Shown: one piece after another, positions 52,371 through 61,088 of the stretch
Layout of the letters: every line of letters starts with the position of its first letter
How positions within the stretch are numbered: the stretch's first letter is position 1
Assembly: GCA_965662355.1 (NCBI GenBank)
Contig: CBFIHP010000010.1
Coordinates: 139,734 to 203,733 of the forward strand
Direction of reading: 5' to 3'
DNA length: 64,000 bases
Source: GCA-2683825 sp965662355
GTDB taxonomy: Bacteria > Planctomycetota > UBA1135 > GCA-002686595
The notes under the pieces: generated by a model
The model's input: only the letters and a program-made list of their open reading frames with translations
Told to the model about the DNA's origin: nothing
Database searches by the model: none
Made by a program: the position numbers and the translations under genes

Positions 52371-52808
52371 TCAAGCATTCGCGGCAAGCATCCCCGCAAT
52401 CCGCTTCTGGAACATCTCGAAACGGACCTTCCCGAATTCGGTGTTCTCGACAATCCATTGCACGTTCGCGAATGCCGTGGGTGCAACTTCCTCACGGAAA
52501 CGCGCGAGGTGGGGATGGATCTTTGCGAAGAGAAGCAATCCCTCCGCACACCCCTCGGCCAGGAGCTCCGCATGGACGGCTCCTTTGCGCGCGAAGCCGT
52601 AGGCCATCTCGAAATAGCTCGAGACCTGCCGGAACGCGGCGTTGTTTTCGCTGCCAAAATCACTGATGGCGATCACGTCGTCGTAACTGGTCGGCATCCA
52701 GTTGATCATCGTGTCCCGCGACTGGCGCATCACGGTTTCGCGACGCAAGTCGTAGAGCTTCAGGACGACCTGGGCATCTTCCGGGGTCGGTGTGTTCGTT
52801 GCACTCAT
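52371..52808 (-). CDS. Conserved-looking hypothetical protein
   Basis: 145 residues, not recognised. It is soluble and helical (RRETVMRQSRDTMINWM; RQVSSYFEMAYGFARKG), with the acidic/aromatic segment WIVENTEFGKVRFEMF near the end. No signal peptide. AGGAG shortly upstream of the ATG supports the start. It stands alone between the DUF1573 gene and the permease on the same strand. 52197-52370 downstream holds no supported gene. Confidence 0.6.
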   Translation of the reverse strand: MSATNTPTPEDAQVVLKLYDLRRETVMRQSRDTMINWMPTSYDDVIAISDFGSENNAAFRQVSSYFEMAYGFARKGAVHAELLAEGCAEGLLLFAKIHPHLARFREEVAPTAFANVQWIVENTEFGKVRFEMFQKRIAGMLAANA

Positions 52809-52893
52809 GGCTTGCTGATCTCCTTTGATTCTGGGGGGGACTCGGGTCCGGGAACATACCGGACGGAGCCGCGGGCGACCAGCGGCTTCGTTC

Positions 52894-54285
52894 CTAAGAA
52901 ACGGTTTGCGATCCCTGCCCGGTACGCTTGAAACAAACGTGAACGAGCGCCCCCACGAGGCTCCACAGCAACAAGAGTTCGATCGAGGTGGTCGACTGGC
53001 CGTCGAACCGCTCGGACATCGTGGTCACCCCGATGTGTCGCACGTCCTGAAGGACCTGGACGACAATCAAAGCCGTCATCGACAGGATCGACACCCATGC
53101 CCCGAATCGCTGCACCGCGGGCGACAGCGGAATCGAGATGTCGCGGTACAACTCGGGATTTTTCCGTGGAAGTGCTAGCAGAGCGAGGCTGTTCAGCAGG
53201 TAGACGAGGAGCAACCCGAAGACCGCGATGTTCAACGCGAGCAAGAGCTGACCGGAATAGAGCAACAGAAAGGCCAGCGCAAACGTCACGGTGAGACCGG
53301 CGATGGGCGTACCGCGCTCGGCGTGCACGTGCCCCATCCAGCGTGGCAGAAGCCCATCGCGCGCAAGCACGAGCCACAACCGCGGAGGGACCAACATCGT
53401 GGCGTTGACCGAGGTGGCCACAGCGAGCACGCCCCCCAGGGTCACCAAGACCGCCCCACCGGCCGGTAGATAGACCGCGGCAGCAGCGGCCATGGGCGCG
53501 GAGCTGGCCGCGAGTTCTTCAAAAGGAAGCACGCCGAAGGCCACCACGGTCATGGCACAGAAGATCAACGTGGTGGCCGCGATGCCCCGCAGAAAGATCC
53601 CTGGCAAGCGTTTCGAGCTGTCCTTCACTTCCCCCGCCGTGTGCGCCAAGGCCTCGAAAGCGGCGAAGGCGAAGAACAAGGGCGGCAAGGCATTGAAGAA
53701 GCCCGAAGGGCCGTTGGGAAAGAACGGAACGTAGTTCGCTCGCTCGATAGCAAACAGGCCTGGCACGACGAGAACCAGGATCGAAACTCCGAGTACCGCG
53801 CACATGCCCACCTGAAGTCGACCGAACCAGCGCACGCCTGTGATGTGAACGATGTAGAAGAACGCAAGCCCACAGAAGGCCAATATCTCGCGCTGTTTTT
53901 CCCCATCGAGCCCCAACAGCTCGACCCCGTAGTCGGCGAGCGCGCCAGCAAGATACGCCAGCCCTCCGATGTAGGAGATGGTCTTGAACCAGGCGCAAAA
54001 GAACGCAAGCCGACGATCCCCGAAAGTGGCCGCGAGGTGGGCATACTCTGCCCCGGGCTCGCGCCCGAGCCGTGTCGAGAGAAAGGCGACATAGGGAATC
54101 GAAGTCGCGAGGATCGCCGGCGCCAGCACCAGGTATCCGAGGATCACGCCCGCACCCGTCGACTCCGAGGCGACGCTCGTCACACGGAAAATTCCCGCCC
54201 CGACGAGCATGCCGATCATGGCCGCGTACGACTCGAGCGAACCGAGGTCGCGACGCAAGCGCCCGAGGAACGTCACCTTTCCCAC
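52894..54285 (-). CDS. APC-family amino acid permease
   Basis: 463 residues with about twelve membrane segments. Amino acid/polyamine antiporter type: MIGMLVGAGIFRVTS in the first helix (the GxGIF motif), GYLVLAPAILATSIPY, EYAHLAATFGDRR, FFAFAAFEALAHTAGEVKDS, and a late SLALLALPRKNPELYRD segment. It imports or exchanges an amino acid or amine across the inner membrane. It lies 18 kb from the amine-catabolism-like genes, so no direct link is claimed. Confidence 0.92.
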   Translation of the reverse strand: MGKVTFLGRLRRDLGSLESYAAMIGMLVGAGIFRVTSVASESTGAGVILGYLVLAPAILATSIPYVAFLSTRLGREPGAEYAHLAATFGDRRLAFFCAWFKTISYIGGLAYLAGALADYGVELLGLDGEKQREILAFCGLAFFYIVHITGVRWFGRLQVGMCAVLGVSILVLVVPGLFAIERANYVPFFPNGPSGFFNALPPLFFAFAAFEALAHTAGEVKDSSKRLPGIFLRGIAATTLIFCAMTVVAFGVLPFEELAASSAPMAAAAAVYLPAGGAVLVTLGGVLAVATSVNATMLVPPRLWLVLARDGLLPRWMGHVHAERGTPIAGLTVTFALAFLLLYSGQLLLALNIAVFGLLLVYLLNSLALLALPRKNPELYRDISIPLSPAVQRFGAWVSILSMTALIVVQVLQDVRHIGVTTMSERFDGQSTTSIELLLLWSLVGALVHVCFKRTGQGSQTVS

Positions 54286-54371
54286 ACCGACAGCCTATCG
54301 CCGCCATTGGAAAAACCTGCAATTTGCTGACATCGTTCTGCGTATCACGGGGACGGTAGTAGCAAAAGCCA

Positions 54372-54911
54372 ATGCCCCTCCCCAGCCCCTCCGGACCCAA
54401 CCCCGACCTCCCCCAGGGAGAGATAGCTCTCCTGGAGCAAGTTACCTGGGTACGCCAACTCGCCCGTAACCTGGTCCGCGATCCCCACCTGGCCGAGGAC
54501 CTGGCCCAGGAAACACTGACGGCCGCCTTGGCGGCGCGCATCGGAGCGCAAGGTCTTGGCCAGGAGGATGCGCTACCAAACGGTTTGCAACTGCCGGAGC
54601 AAGAAGGCCAGCTGGAACGCCTGCGCATCGAACTCAACCGGCACATGAACGTGCGCGTCGAGCTGCGCGACGACGATAGCGCCGACGAGGTCGAGATCCT
54701 GGATACGGACGGGATCCCGCTGATGATCCAGGTCTTCCATTCGGTCTCGGAGCGCAAGGCCATGGGGCGCATCGAAATCGTCGGAGGGGTGACGGACATC
54801 TTCACCGTGCCCGAATACGCGACCACCCTGATTCTCTATCGCGGCGGCAAGGAAGTCGGACGCGAGGCCTTGGCGGCCACGCCGGGTGAGGTCAATGTCG
54901 TGGTGCTCTGA
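54372..54911 (+). pseudogene. Chimeric reading: sigma-factor N-terminus joined to an unrelated C-terminus
   Basis: 179-residue uninterrupted reading. Residues 20-52 (VRQLARNLVRDPHLAEDLAQET) are a good match to ECF sigma-70 region 2.1-2.2, but no region 2.3-2.4 or region 4 follows. From about residue 60 the sequence is a beta-rich domain (LNRHMNVRVELRDDDS; PEYATTLILYRGGKEVGRE) unlike any sigma factor. The most likely origin is a deletion that fused the starts and ends of two genes. It could still be a translated protein. Divergent from the permease. Confidence 0.55.
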
Positions 54912-55025
54912 GCCGAAGAGTGAGCCTTGTGCTCAAGGCGCATCCTCCGGGGCGACGGCAATTGATCTTCCAAAGGGCCCGGAGTACCGTGACGCGGCCC
55001 CTGCCCGACACCCGAAGAGACGCCC

Positions 55026-56684
55026 GTGCCCACCGATTTCGACCTCATCGAGAGCTGGCGCAACGAACCTGCTCCGCTCTTGCCGCTCCTCCACGCCTTC
55101 CACGACCGGGATGGCTATCTGTCCGAGGAAGCGATTCGCGCGGTGTCCGAGGGATTGCGCATCCCCCTGGCGGATCTCTATGGAACGGTGACCTTCTACC
55201 ACCACTTCTCACGGGAAGCGGGGGGGCATGCGAAGCCCCGCGTCTGCGACGGGCCGATCTGCAAACTGAAGGGTTGCGACCAGCTCATCGACGAGCTCGA
55301 ACACGCCGTCCCCATGCCCTGTGCCGGACGCTGCGATGATCCGATTCCGGTTCTCGTCGGCGGAAGGTATCTGCACGCCGTGCCGGGCCAGGGATTGCAA
55401 GAAACACCGGCTCCGTTGCCGCCGAAGAATCCCTCGCAGAACCAGGAGTGCTGCTTCTCCGGCATCCGTGAACCGGGACGCGCGACCCTGGCGGGCTATC
55501 GCGAAGGCGGCGGTTACGACGGGCTGACCAAGGCCGTGAAGGAGATGAGCGCCGAGGGCATCCTGGGTGAAGTCGATCAAAGCGGACTCGCCGGCCGCGG
55601 TGGAGCTGGCTTCCCCACCGGACGCAAGTGGCGCGCGGTCTTCGAAGCAGAGGGCTCACCGAAGACCATCGTGTGCAACGCCGACGAGGGCGAACCGGGC
55701 TGCTTCAAGGATCGCGCGTTGATGGACTACGACCCGCACGCCGTGCTCGAGGGCATGGCCATCGCGGCCCGTGCAACGGGCGCCGTGCGCGGTTTCATCT
55801 ACCTGCGTTACGAGTATCCCCATACCCAGCCCATTCTCGAGCGGACCATCGCCGAAGCGCGTGATGCGGGTTTTCTCGGCCAGGGCATCCTGGGCGCCGA
55901 CTTCGACTTCGAGATCTACGTGCGGCGCGGAGCGGGCGCGTACATCTGTGGTGAAGAGACCTCGCTTTTGAACAGCCTCGAGGGCAAACACCCCTTCCCG
56001 CGCAACCGACCGCCCTTCCCCGTCACCCACGGCTTCGAGAACTTGCCGACGGCGGTAAACAATGTCGAGACCCTGGCCTCGGTTCCGCGCATCCTCGCGC
56101 GCGGCGCGGATTGGTATAGCGCGCTTGGGACGGGCGACCACAAGGGTACCAAGATCATCAGCCTGTCCGGCGACGTGCAACGCCCGGGCAACTACGAGGT
56201 TCCGATCGGTCTACCGCTGCGCGAACTGCTCGATGACTGGGCCGGCGGTCCGCTGGAAGGCCGCCGCATCCAGGCGGTCACGATGGCTGGATTGTCGGGC
56301 GGATTCCTGGGCCAGGCCGACTTCGACGTGACGCTCGACGAGCCCTGTCTACGATCACGCGGCACGTTCCTCGGCGCCGGTGGCGTGATGGTCTTCGACG
56401 ACTCGCGCGACATGGTCGAAATCGCCCGCCAGGCCATGTCCTTCTTCGCCCACGAGAGCTGCGGTAAGTGCTTCCCATGCCGCATCGGCACTCAGCGCCT
56501 GACCGAACGCCTCGCCGGCGAAGCTGGACCCGAGGCTCCGGACGCCTGGAGGCAAGAGGTCCACGACATCGGACGCACCATGGCTTCGCTGTCGGCCTGC
56601 GGCCTGGGTATCGCGGCTCCCTTGATCACGGAGAGCCTCTTGAAATCGTTCCCGGATCAGGTGAAACAGAAGCTCGGACGGTAG
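55026..56684 (+). CDS. Fused NuoE-NuoF-type NADH-binding oxidoreductase subunit
   Basis: 552 residues. The N-terminal 140 residues are a NuoE-type thioredoxin-like domain with the 2Fe-2S set C-x4-C (CDGPIC) and C-x3-C (CAGRC). The rest is NuoF: FMN site RGGAGFPTGRKW, DEGEPGCFKDR, GAGAYICGEETSLLNSLEG, and 4Fe-4S motif ESCGKCFPCRIGTQ plus a late Cys. Such fusions occur as the beta subunit of NAD-dependent formate dehydrogenases and in NADH-oxidising hydrogenase or complex I modules. No partner subunit is in the window (the next gene is convergent), so the full complex is unknown. Confidence 0.92.
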   Translation: MPTDFDLIESWRNEPAPLLPLLHAFHDRDGYLSEEAIRAVSEGLRIPLADLYGTVTFYHHFSREAGGHAKPRVCDGPICKLKGCDQLIDELEHAVPMPCAGRCDDPIPVLVGGRYLHAVPGQGLQETPAPLPPKNPSQNQECCFSGIREPGRATLAGYREGGGYDGLTKAVKEMSAEGILGEVDQSGLAGRGGAGFPTGRKWRAVFEAEGSPKTIVCNADEGEPGCFKDRALMDYDPHAVLEGMAIAARATGAVRGFIYLRYEYPHTQPILERTIAEARDAGFLGQGILGADFDFEIYVRRGAGAYICGEETSLLNSLEGKHPFPRNRPPFPVTHGFENLPTAVNNVETLASVPRILARGADWYSALGTGDHKGTKIISLSGDVQRPGNYEVPIGLPLRELLDDWAGGPLEGRRIQAVTMAGLSGGFLGQADFDVTLDEPCLRSRGTFLGAGGVMVFDDSRDMVEIARQAMSFFAHESCGKCFPCRIGTQRLTERLAGEAGPEAPDAWRQEVHDIGRTMASLSACGLGIAAPLITESLLKSFPDQVKQKLGR

Positions 56685-56703
56685 GCCCGTTCCGCCGCTG
56701 CCG

Positions 56704-57411
56704 CTACGACGAAAACGTCAGCGTCACCACCGGCCCCGACAACCTCAGATCGATATCCGAACCCGAGCTCTGCTCGGCCTTGTAGTCGACCCAGCGCCAG
56801 CCGGCTCCCAAGCTGATCTGTCGGCCGAACCTCAACACACCTCCCGCATCGAATACATAGACGGCAACGCCGCTGCCTTCGTCGGGGATGCCGAACTGTA
56901 ACTTGCCACTGGCACGTATCCCCGCCATGCCAAAGTCATGGCCGCCGGCGAAGCCGAACACCGGACCGATCTCGAAGAAGGAGTCGTTGTCGACCTGGCT
57001 GCCGTCGGATATCTCGAGCTCGAGAGAACTGAAGCCGAGGCCGGCCAGGCATGCCAGGTGAGAACCGTTGTCGAAGTCCCAGCCGAAACGGACATTGATC
57101 TCGCCGAGAGCCAATCCATAGTCCGTGTCGAGCGTCGTCGGGCCGGAGAAGGGGATGCTCTCGAGTTCGACGACCTCGCCGGCTCGCAGGGTCTGTTCCG
57201 AGGTCCCGCGCCCATACATGCCGCCGACTTCCAGGGTCGTTTGGAACGAACGTCTTGGGACATCGGGATCAGCGTTGTCTCGCCTCCCACTGAGGGGCCA
57301 GCGCATGCGCACGTCACTGAAGAGCACATTCTCATCTTCACCCTCGATGGGAACGGTGCTCGTGCAACTCGGGGCCAAGATGAGCAACAGGAAAGCCGGG
57401 TGCGCTCTCAT
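56704..57411 (-). CDS. Beta-rich lipoprotein, possible outer membrane protein
   Basis: 235 residues from the ATG at 57411, which overlaps the S9 peptidase stop (ATGA). Lipoprotein signal with LAPSC. The mature part has alternating strands typical of an outer-membrane beta-barrel (FQTTLEVGGMYGRG; EINVRFGWDFDNG; RQISLGAGWRWVDYKA) and ends in a strand with terminal aromatic-like residues (GPVVTLTFSS). A true barrel would normally not have a lipobox, so the surface form is uncertain. Translational coupling to the peptidase suggests a shared role. Confidence 0.65.
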   Translation of the reverse strand: MRAHPAFLLLILAPSCTSTVPIEGEDENVLFSDVRMRWPLSGRRDNADPDVPRRSFQTTLEVGGMYGRGTSEQTLRAGEVVELESIPFSGPTTLDTDYGLALGEINVRFGWDFDNGSHLACLAGLGFSSLELEISDGSQVDNDSFFEIGPVFGFAGGHDFGMAGIRASGKLQFGIPDEGSGVAVYVFDAGGVLRFGRQISLGAGWRWVDYKAEQSSGSDIDLRLSGPVVTLTFSS

Positions 57412-59816
57412 TCCATCTCTCCTTTGACGTGCTCGTCGAGCCACTCGATCATCTCCGCCTGGACGTGCAGCACGGACTCGCGCGCCCGATAGCCGTGGCT
57501 CTCGTTGGGAAGCATCACGAGGCGCGCGGTGCCGCCATTGCCCTTGAGCGCCTGGAAAAGACGCTCGGACTGCATCGGGAAGGTCCCGGAGTTGTTGTCG
57601 ATCTCGCCGTGAATGAGAAGGAGCGGTTCCTTCAGGCTGTCGGCATGGAAGAAGGGAGACACATTGAAGTACGTCTGGGGCGCTTCCCAGATCGGACGAC
57701 GTTCGGATTGGAACCCGAAGGGCGTCAGCGTGCGGTTGTAGGCCCCGCTGCGGGCGATGCCGGCACGGAAGAGATCACAATGGGCCAGTAGATTGGCCGT
57801 CATGAAGGCTCCGTAGCTATGCCCGCCAACGGCGACGCGCCGCGGGTCCCCGACCCCCATGTCGTCCGCTTTCTTGATGGCGGCTTCGGCTGCGGCCACG
57901 ATCTGCTCGATGAACGTATCGTTCATCGTCTCCGCGTCACCGATGACGGGCATCGTGGCTCCGTCCATGACGGCATAGCCCTGGGTCGCCAGGGTCAGAT
58001 GTGACGAGCCCGAGATGCGCGTGAAGCGCCAAGGGCTCGCAGAAACCTGGCCGGCGGTCTTGGCGTCGCTGAACTCGATGGGATAGGCCCACACGAAAAG
58101 CGGCAGGCGTTTACCCGCTTCGTGGTCCGCCGGCAGATAGAGCGTGGCCGAAAGCGGCACACCGTCGGCCCGCTCGTAGCGCACGAGTTGCTTTTTGATC
58201 CCGCGAATCTCCGGCGTGGGATCCGCGAAGGCGGTGATCGCCTTGATCTTTCCGTTGTCGTGGAGCCGATAGTTGGGCGGCACTTCGGGCGTTTCGTAAC
58301 GCGTGATGAACGCGGGCGGTTCACCGTTCGTGGTCTGGGCATTCGAGCCCGACATCACGTGGGCCAGGGTCTCGTAGCTCCCGCTGGAGCATCGCCACAA
58401 GCGCTCGGTTTCGAGCGTGTCGATGTTCTGGCGATCGAGAAACGGCAGCACCCCCTCGGGGGAAGCTCCCGAGCCGGCGCGATAGATCCAGACTCCATCG
58501 ACACGCACGCTGCGGCTACCTCGCTCGTCCAGGTGCTGACGAATGCTGCCTGGATCGCCGTAGCGATCGCGAATGCTGCGATCCTCGAGGATCACGGGAG
58601 CCGCCTGTTCGTTCGAGAGGTCGTGCAAGAGGCTGCGGATCCAACGCCGATCCCGGTCGTACTCCCGCGCGATGACCCGCTTTCCGTCCGGCAAGTACGA
58701 GAGCCCAAAGGCCCGTTCGGCAACGCGCACGAGCTTGCGCGGCTCGCCCTTGAAAGGGGCCGCCTGCGCAAACCACTGATCTCGATACTCCACCTCGGCC
58801 TTCGGATCGCCACCATCGAGGGCCTCGACCCAGACGAGGGTCGCGTCCTCACCTGGCTTCCAGGCAACGTTGCGCGGTCCCGTGCGCACACCACCGATCG
58901 GGATGCTCTCCGCCAACGGAAGCTTCGCGAGCGTGTGTTCACGGTTTCCGAAACCACCCCAGACCTCGATCGATTGTGCGAAGTTGTAGTACGGCATCAG
59001 GTACGACCAGGGCCGCTCGATGCGTGTGACCAGGAGACGCGTCCCATCCGGCGATGGACTCACGCGCGAATGGATCCCAGCTCCTCCGGTCACCCTGCGA
59101 GCGTCTCCAGCAACCGTGTCGACGACGATGATCGATTGGGTGAAATGATCGAACAACGCCTCCTCATACGGGTTCGAGAGCAGGTCCTGATACGTCCGCA
59201 GCGGTGTGGCCTTGCCGGCCGTGGACTGTGTGTTCGGTCCTTTCGGGACAAGAGGTGCTTTTGGTTCGAGCTTGCGCGAGACCGGAACCTCCGCGAAGAG
59301 CACACTCGTGCCGTCGGGCATGAATCTCGGATCGATTAGAACGGTGTTCAGCCGATCGCTGATACGCGTGGGTTTGGCCGCGCCAGCCACATGTGCTGCC
59401 CAGAGCTGTGACCCCCCCTCACCCACCGTGACGAAGAGGAAGTGTTGCGAGTCGTGCGACCAGATGGCGCGGGCCAGCTTGGCCCCTGCGGGCAACGGGA
59501 CCCGCGTCAGCTCGCCGCCCGAAGTCGCGCGCAGCGCGAGGCCGCGCAGAAAGCTCGTCCGATACCGTGCGTTCGCCACGGGGTCGATGCGCACGCCTCC
59601 CAGGCGCAGCATGCGTCGAGAGACATCGGCGATCGTCGGCATCGCATTCTGCTCGAGCAGCAGCATATGGCGGCCATCGGGACTGAAGTCGACCAGCGGA
59701 GTGGGCGCGCCATCGAGGATGTCCACGACCACCTGGGGAGGTAGGCGATATCCCTCCTGAGCCGTGGGCGCGAGGGGGAGCAGGCAGAGGAAGAGGAGAG
59801 TCGAAAAGGCGGCCAT
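57408..59816 (-). CDS. S9 (prolyl oligopeptidase) family peptidase, exported
   Basis: 802 residues from the ATG at 59816, with a signal peptide (MAAFSTLLFLCLLPLAPTAQ). The N-terminal beta-propeller is followed by the alpha/beta hydrolase domain at about 560-800. Catalytic Ser in GGHSYGAFMTANLL, Asp in IHGEIDNNSGTFP and His in NESHGYRA. Size and layout resemble glutamyl endopeptidase-like or acyl-peptidase members of S9; the exact specificity is unknown. Followed by the overlapping beta-rich lipoprotein gene. Probably a periplasmic or secreted peptidase; POT and PepQ genes lie 1.3 kb away. Confidence 0.92.
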   Translation of the reverse strand: MAAFSTLLFLCLLPLAPTAQEGYRLPPQVVVDILDGAPTPLVDFSPDGRHMLLLEQNAMPTIADVSRRMLRLGGVRIDPVANARYRTSFLRGLALRATSGGELTRVPLPAGAKLARAIWSHDSQHFLFVTVGEGGSQLWAAHVAGAAKPTRISDRLNTVLIDPRFMPDGTSVLFAEVPVSRKLEPKAPLVPKGPNTQSTAGKATPLRTYQDLLSNPYEEALFDHFTQSIIVVDTVAGDARRVTGGAGIHSRVSPSPDGTRLLVTRIERPWSYLMPYYNFAQSIEVWGGFGNREHTLAKLPLAESIPIGGVRTGPRNVAWKPGEDATLVWVEALDGGDPKAEVEYRDQWFAQAAPFKGEPRKLVRVAERAFGLSYLPDGKRVIAREYDRDRRWIRSLLHDLSNEQAAPVILEDRSIRDRYGDPGSIRQHLDERGSRSVRVDGVWIYRAGSGASPEGVLPFLDRQNIDTLETERLWRCSSGSYETLAHVMSGSNAQTTNGEPPAFITRYETPEVPPNYRLHDNGKIKAITAFADPTPEIRGIKKQLVRYERADGVPLSATLYLPADHEAGKRLPLFVWAYPIEFSDAKTAGQVSASPWRFTRISGSSHLTLATQGYAVMDGATMPVIGDAETMNDTFIEQIVAAAEAAIKKADDMGVGDPRRVAVGGHSYGAFMTANLLAHCDLFRAGIARSGAYNRTLTPFGFQSERRPIWEAPQTYFNVSPFFHADSLKEPLLLIHGEIDNNSGTFPMQSERLFQALKGNGGTARLVMLPNESHGYRARESVLHVQAEMIEWLDEHVKGEME

Positions 59817-59849
59817 GGGAGCCACAGTAGCGTCTCCCCCACATCCGCG

Positions 59850-60054
59850 TAAGAGGGGTCCGCGAGCGCCGGAGCACGACATGGTCGACGCCAGAAGGCG
59901 ACGACGTCCCGATCAGCACGGAGGTGCTGGTCGGAGAACGAGTTCACGATGCAATCGGCCTGGCATTCGCAGAGCTCTGATGGGCTCCGTGGCAGAAGCC
60001 GTTCTGCGTCACACGGATGTGCCCGTAGTCGTCTTTCTCTCCTCGCACCCCTAG
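59850..60054 (+). pseudogene. Relic of a universal stress protein (UspA) gene
   Basis: Two UspA-like pieces lie in different frames. The first reads DVPISTEVLVGERVHDAIGLAF and then a stop; the second reads GIRRALMGSVAEAVLRHTDVPVVVF to the stop at 60054. In intact UspA proteins these are adjacent to a middle segment (the usual GADLIVMGTHGR region), which is missing. A deletion plus frameshift explains this. There is no start or N-terminal half. Confidence 0.7.
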
Positions 60055-60515
60055 CGAAGAAGGCGCTCCAGTGTCCTCTTCAATTCAGCGTGCAGCTCCG
60101 CGTCTCTGCCTGCCACGTCGGCAACGCGAGCCTGGCTGAAATCGTATGCCTCGAAAGGCCCCAAGAGGCGCGCGGCAGGATCCTCGTTCGCGAAACGTGG
60201 AACGCAATGGCCGTGAAGCTCGGGCACCTGGTTGCAAAGCACCAGGTAGTTGATGCGCTCCGCACCGGTGACCTTCAATATCGCGTCGCCCAGCAAGGTG
60301 AGGTCGGAGAAGAACTGAGCTCGGCGTTCGGGGCTGAGGTCGTTCGGCGAACTGACGACGGGGTCCGCCAGGAGCATGCATGCTCCCCGCACCTCGGGTG
60401 GCTGGAACTTGCCGAGAATGGCAAAGCCCGAGGGCATGGGCACGAGCAGATCGAGGTCTTCTCCAGCGTGGATGCGAGCGATGCGGCGTGAGATGGCAGC
60501 GGTGGTGGTCGTCAT
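60051..60515 (-). CDS. HIT-superfamily protein
   Basis: 154 residues. The histidine-triad region reads NQVPELHGHCVPRF, so only two of the three His positions are kept (H-x-H-x-V); some GalT/AFGP-like branch members are also non-canonical. It may bind or hydrolyse a nucleotide, but catalysis is uncertain. Starts with MTTTTAAISRR; ends overlapping the UspA relic's stop region. No operon partner. Confidence 0.72.
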   Translation of the reverse strand: MTTTTAAISRRIARIHAGEDLDLLVPMPSGFAILGKFQPPEVRGACMLLADPVVSSPNDLSPERRAQFFSDLTLLGDAILKVTGAERINYLVLCNQVPELHGHCVPRFANEDPAARLLGPFEAYDFSQARVADVAGRDAELHAELKRTLERLLR

Positions 60516-60529
60516 CTACGCATCATGCC

Positions 60530-60934
60530 TTCGCACCCTTCTGGCTGCTAGAGCACCAGTTCCCAGGTCTGTTCGATCAGACCCTCTCCGAAGAGGTCGT
60601 GGAGCTTCTTTGCGAGCAGTCGAAACCCTCCGCGCTGATAGATGCGGCGAGCCGACTCGAGCACGTTTGGCTCTGCGATTTGAAAGGGCGCATCCTCGGC
60701 AGCCCGGCACTCGTCGAAAATCACCTGTACCTCGGCGGGGAGGGCTCCGCGGGCGAGCTACCGGGAGCACTCCTTGCTGTCGATCGGCGCGGGGGCTCGA
60801 TCCTGTGGCGCTTCGAGATCGGCGCCACAGTCCGGAGCTCGCCCACGGTCGTCGGGAATTCGATCTGGTTCGGAGTCCATGACGGAAAGATCCGGCGCCT
60901 CCGCAACAGCGAGTTGTCATTCGAGGATCCCTGA
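60530..60934 (+). pseudogene. Fragment of a PQQ-type beta-propeller protein
   Basis: About 125 residues of open reading with two propeller-type repeats (GRILGSPALVENHLYLGGEG; IGATVRSSPTVVGNSIWFGV, GSILWRFE). No plausible start codon or signal peptide precedes it, and the reading runs straight out of the HIT gene's antisense strand. Either a truncated gene relic or a gene with an unrecognised start. Confidence 0.5.
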
Positions 60935-61088
60935 TCCTGGGGGTACATCGCCCGCCGGAGCGACGACTCGGCCCCTCTGCGTTGGCTGAACAGCCAGCTC
61001 TTGGGTTATGGTTTGCGCTCCCCAGAGCGCCCCCTGCGTAGCTCCAGGGGACATTCACTCGGCCAGCCATCCTCCAGCAACCACCCTA

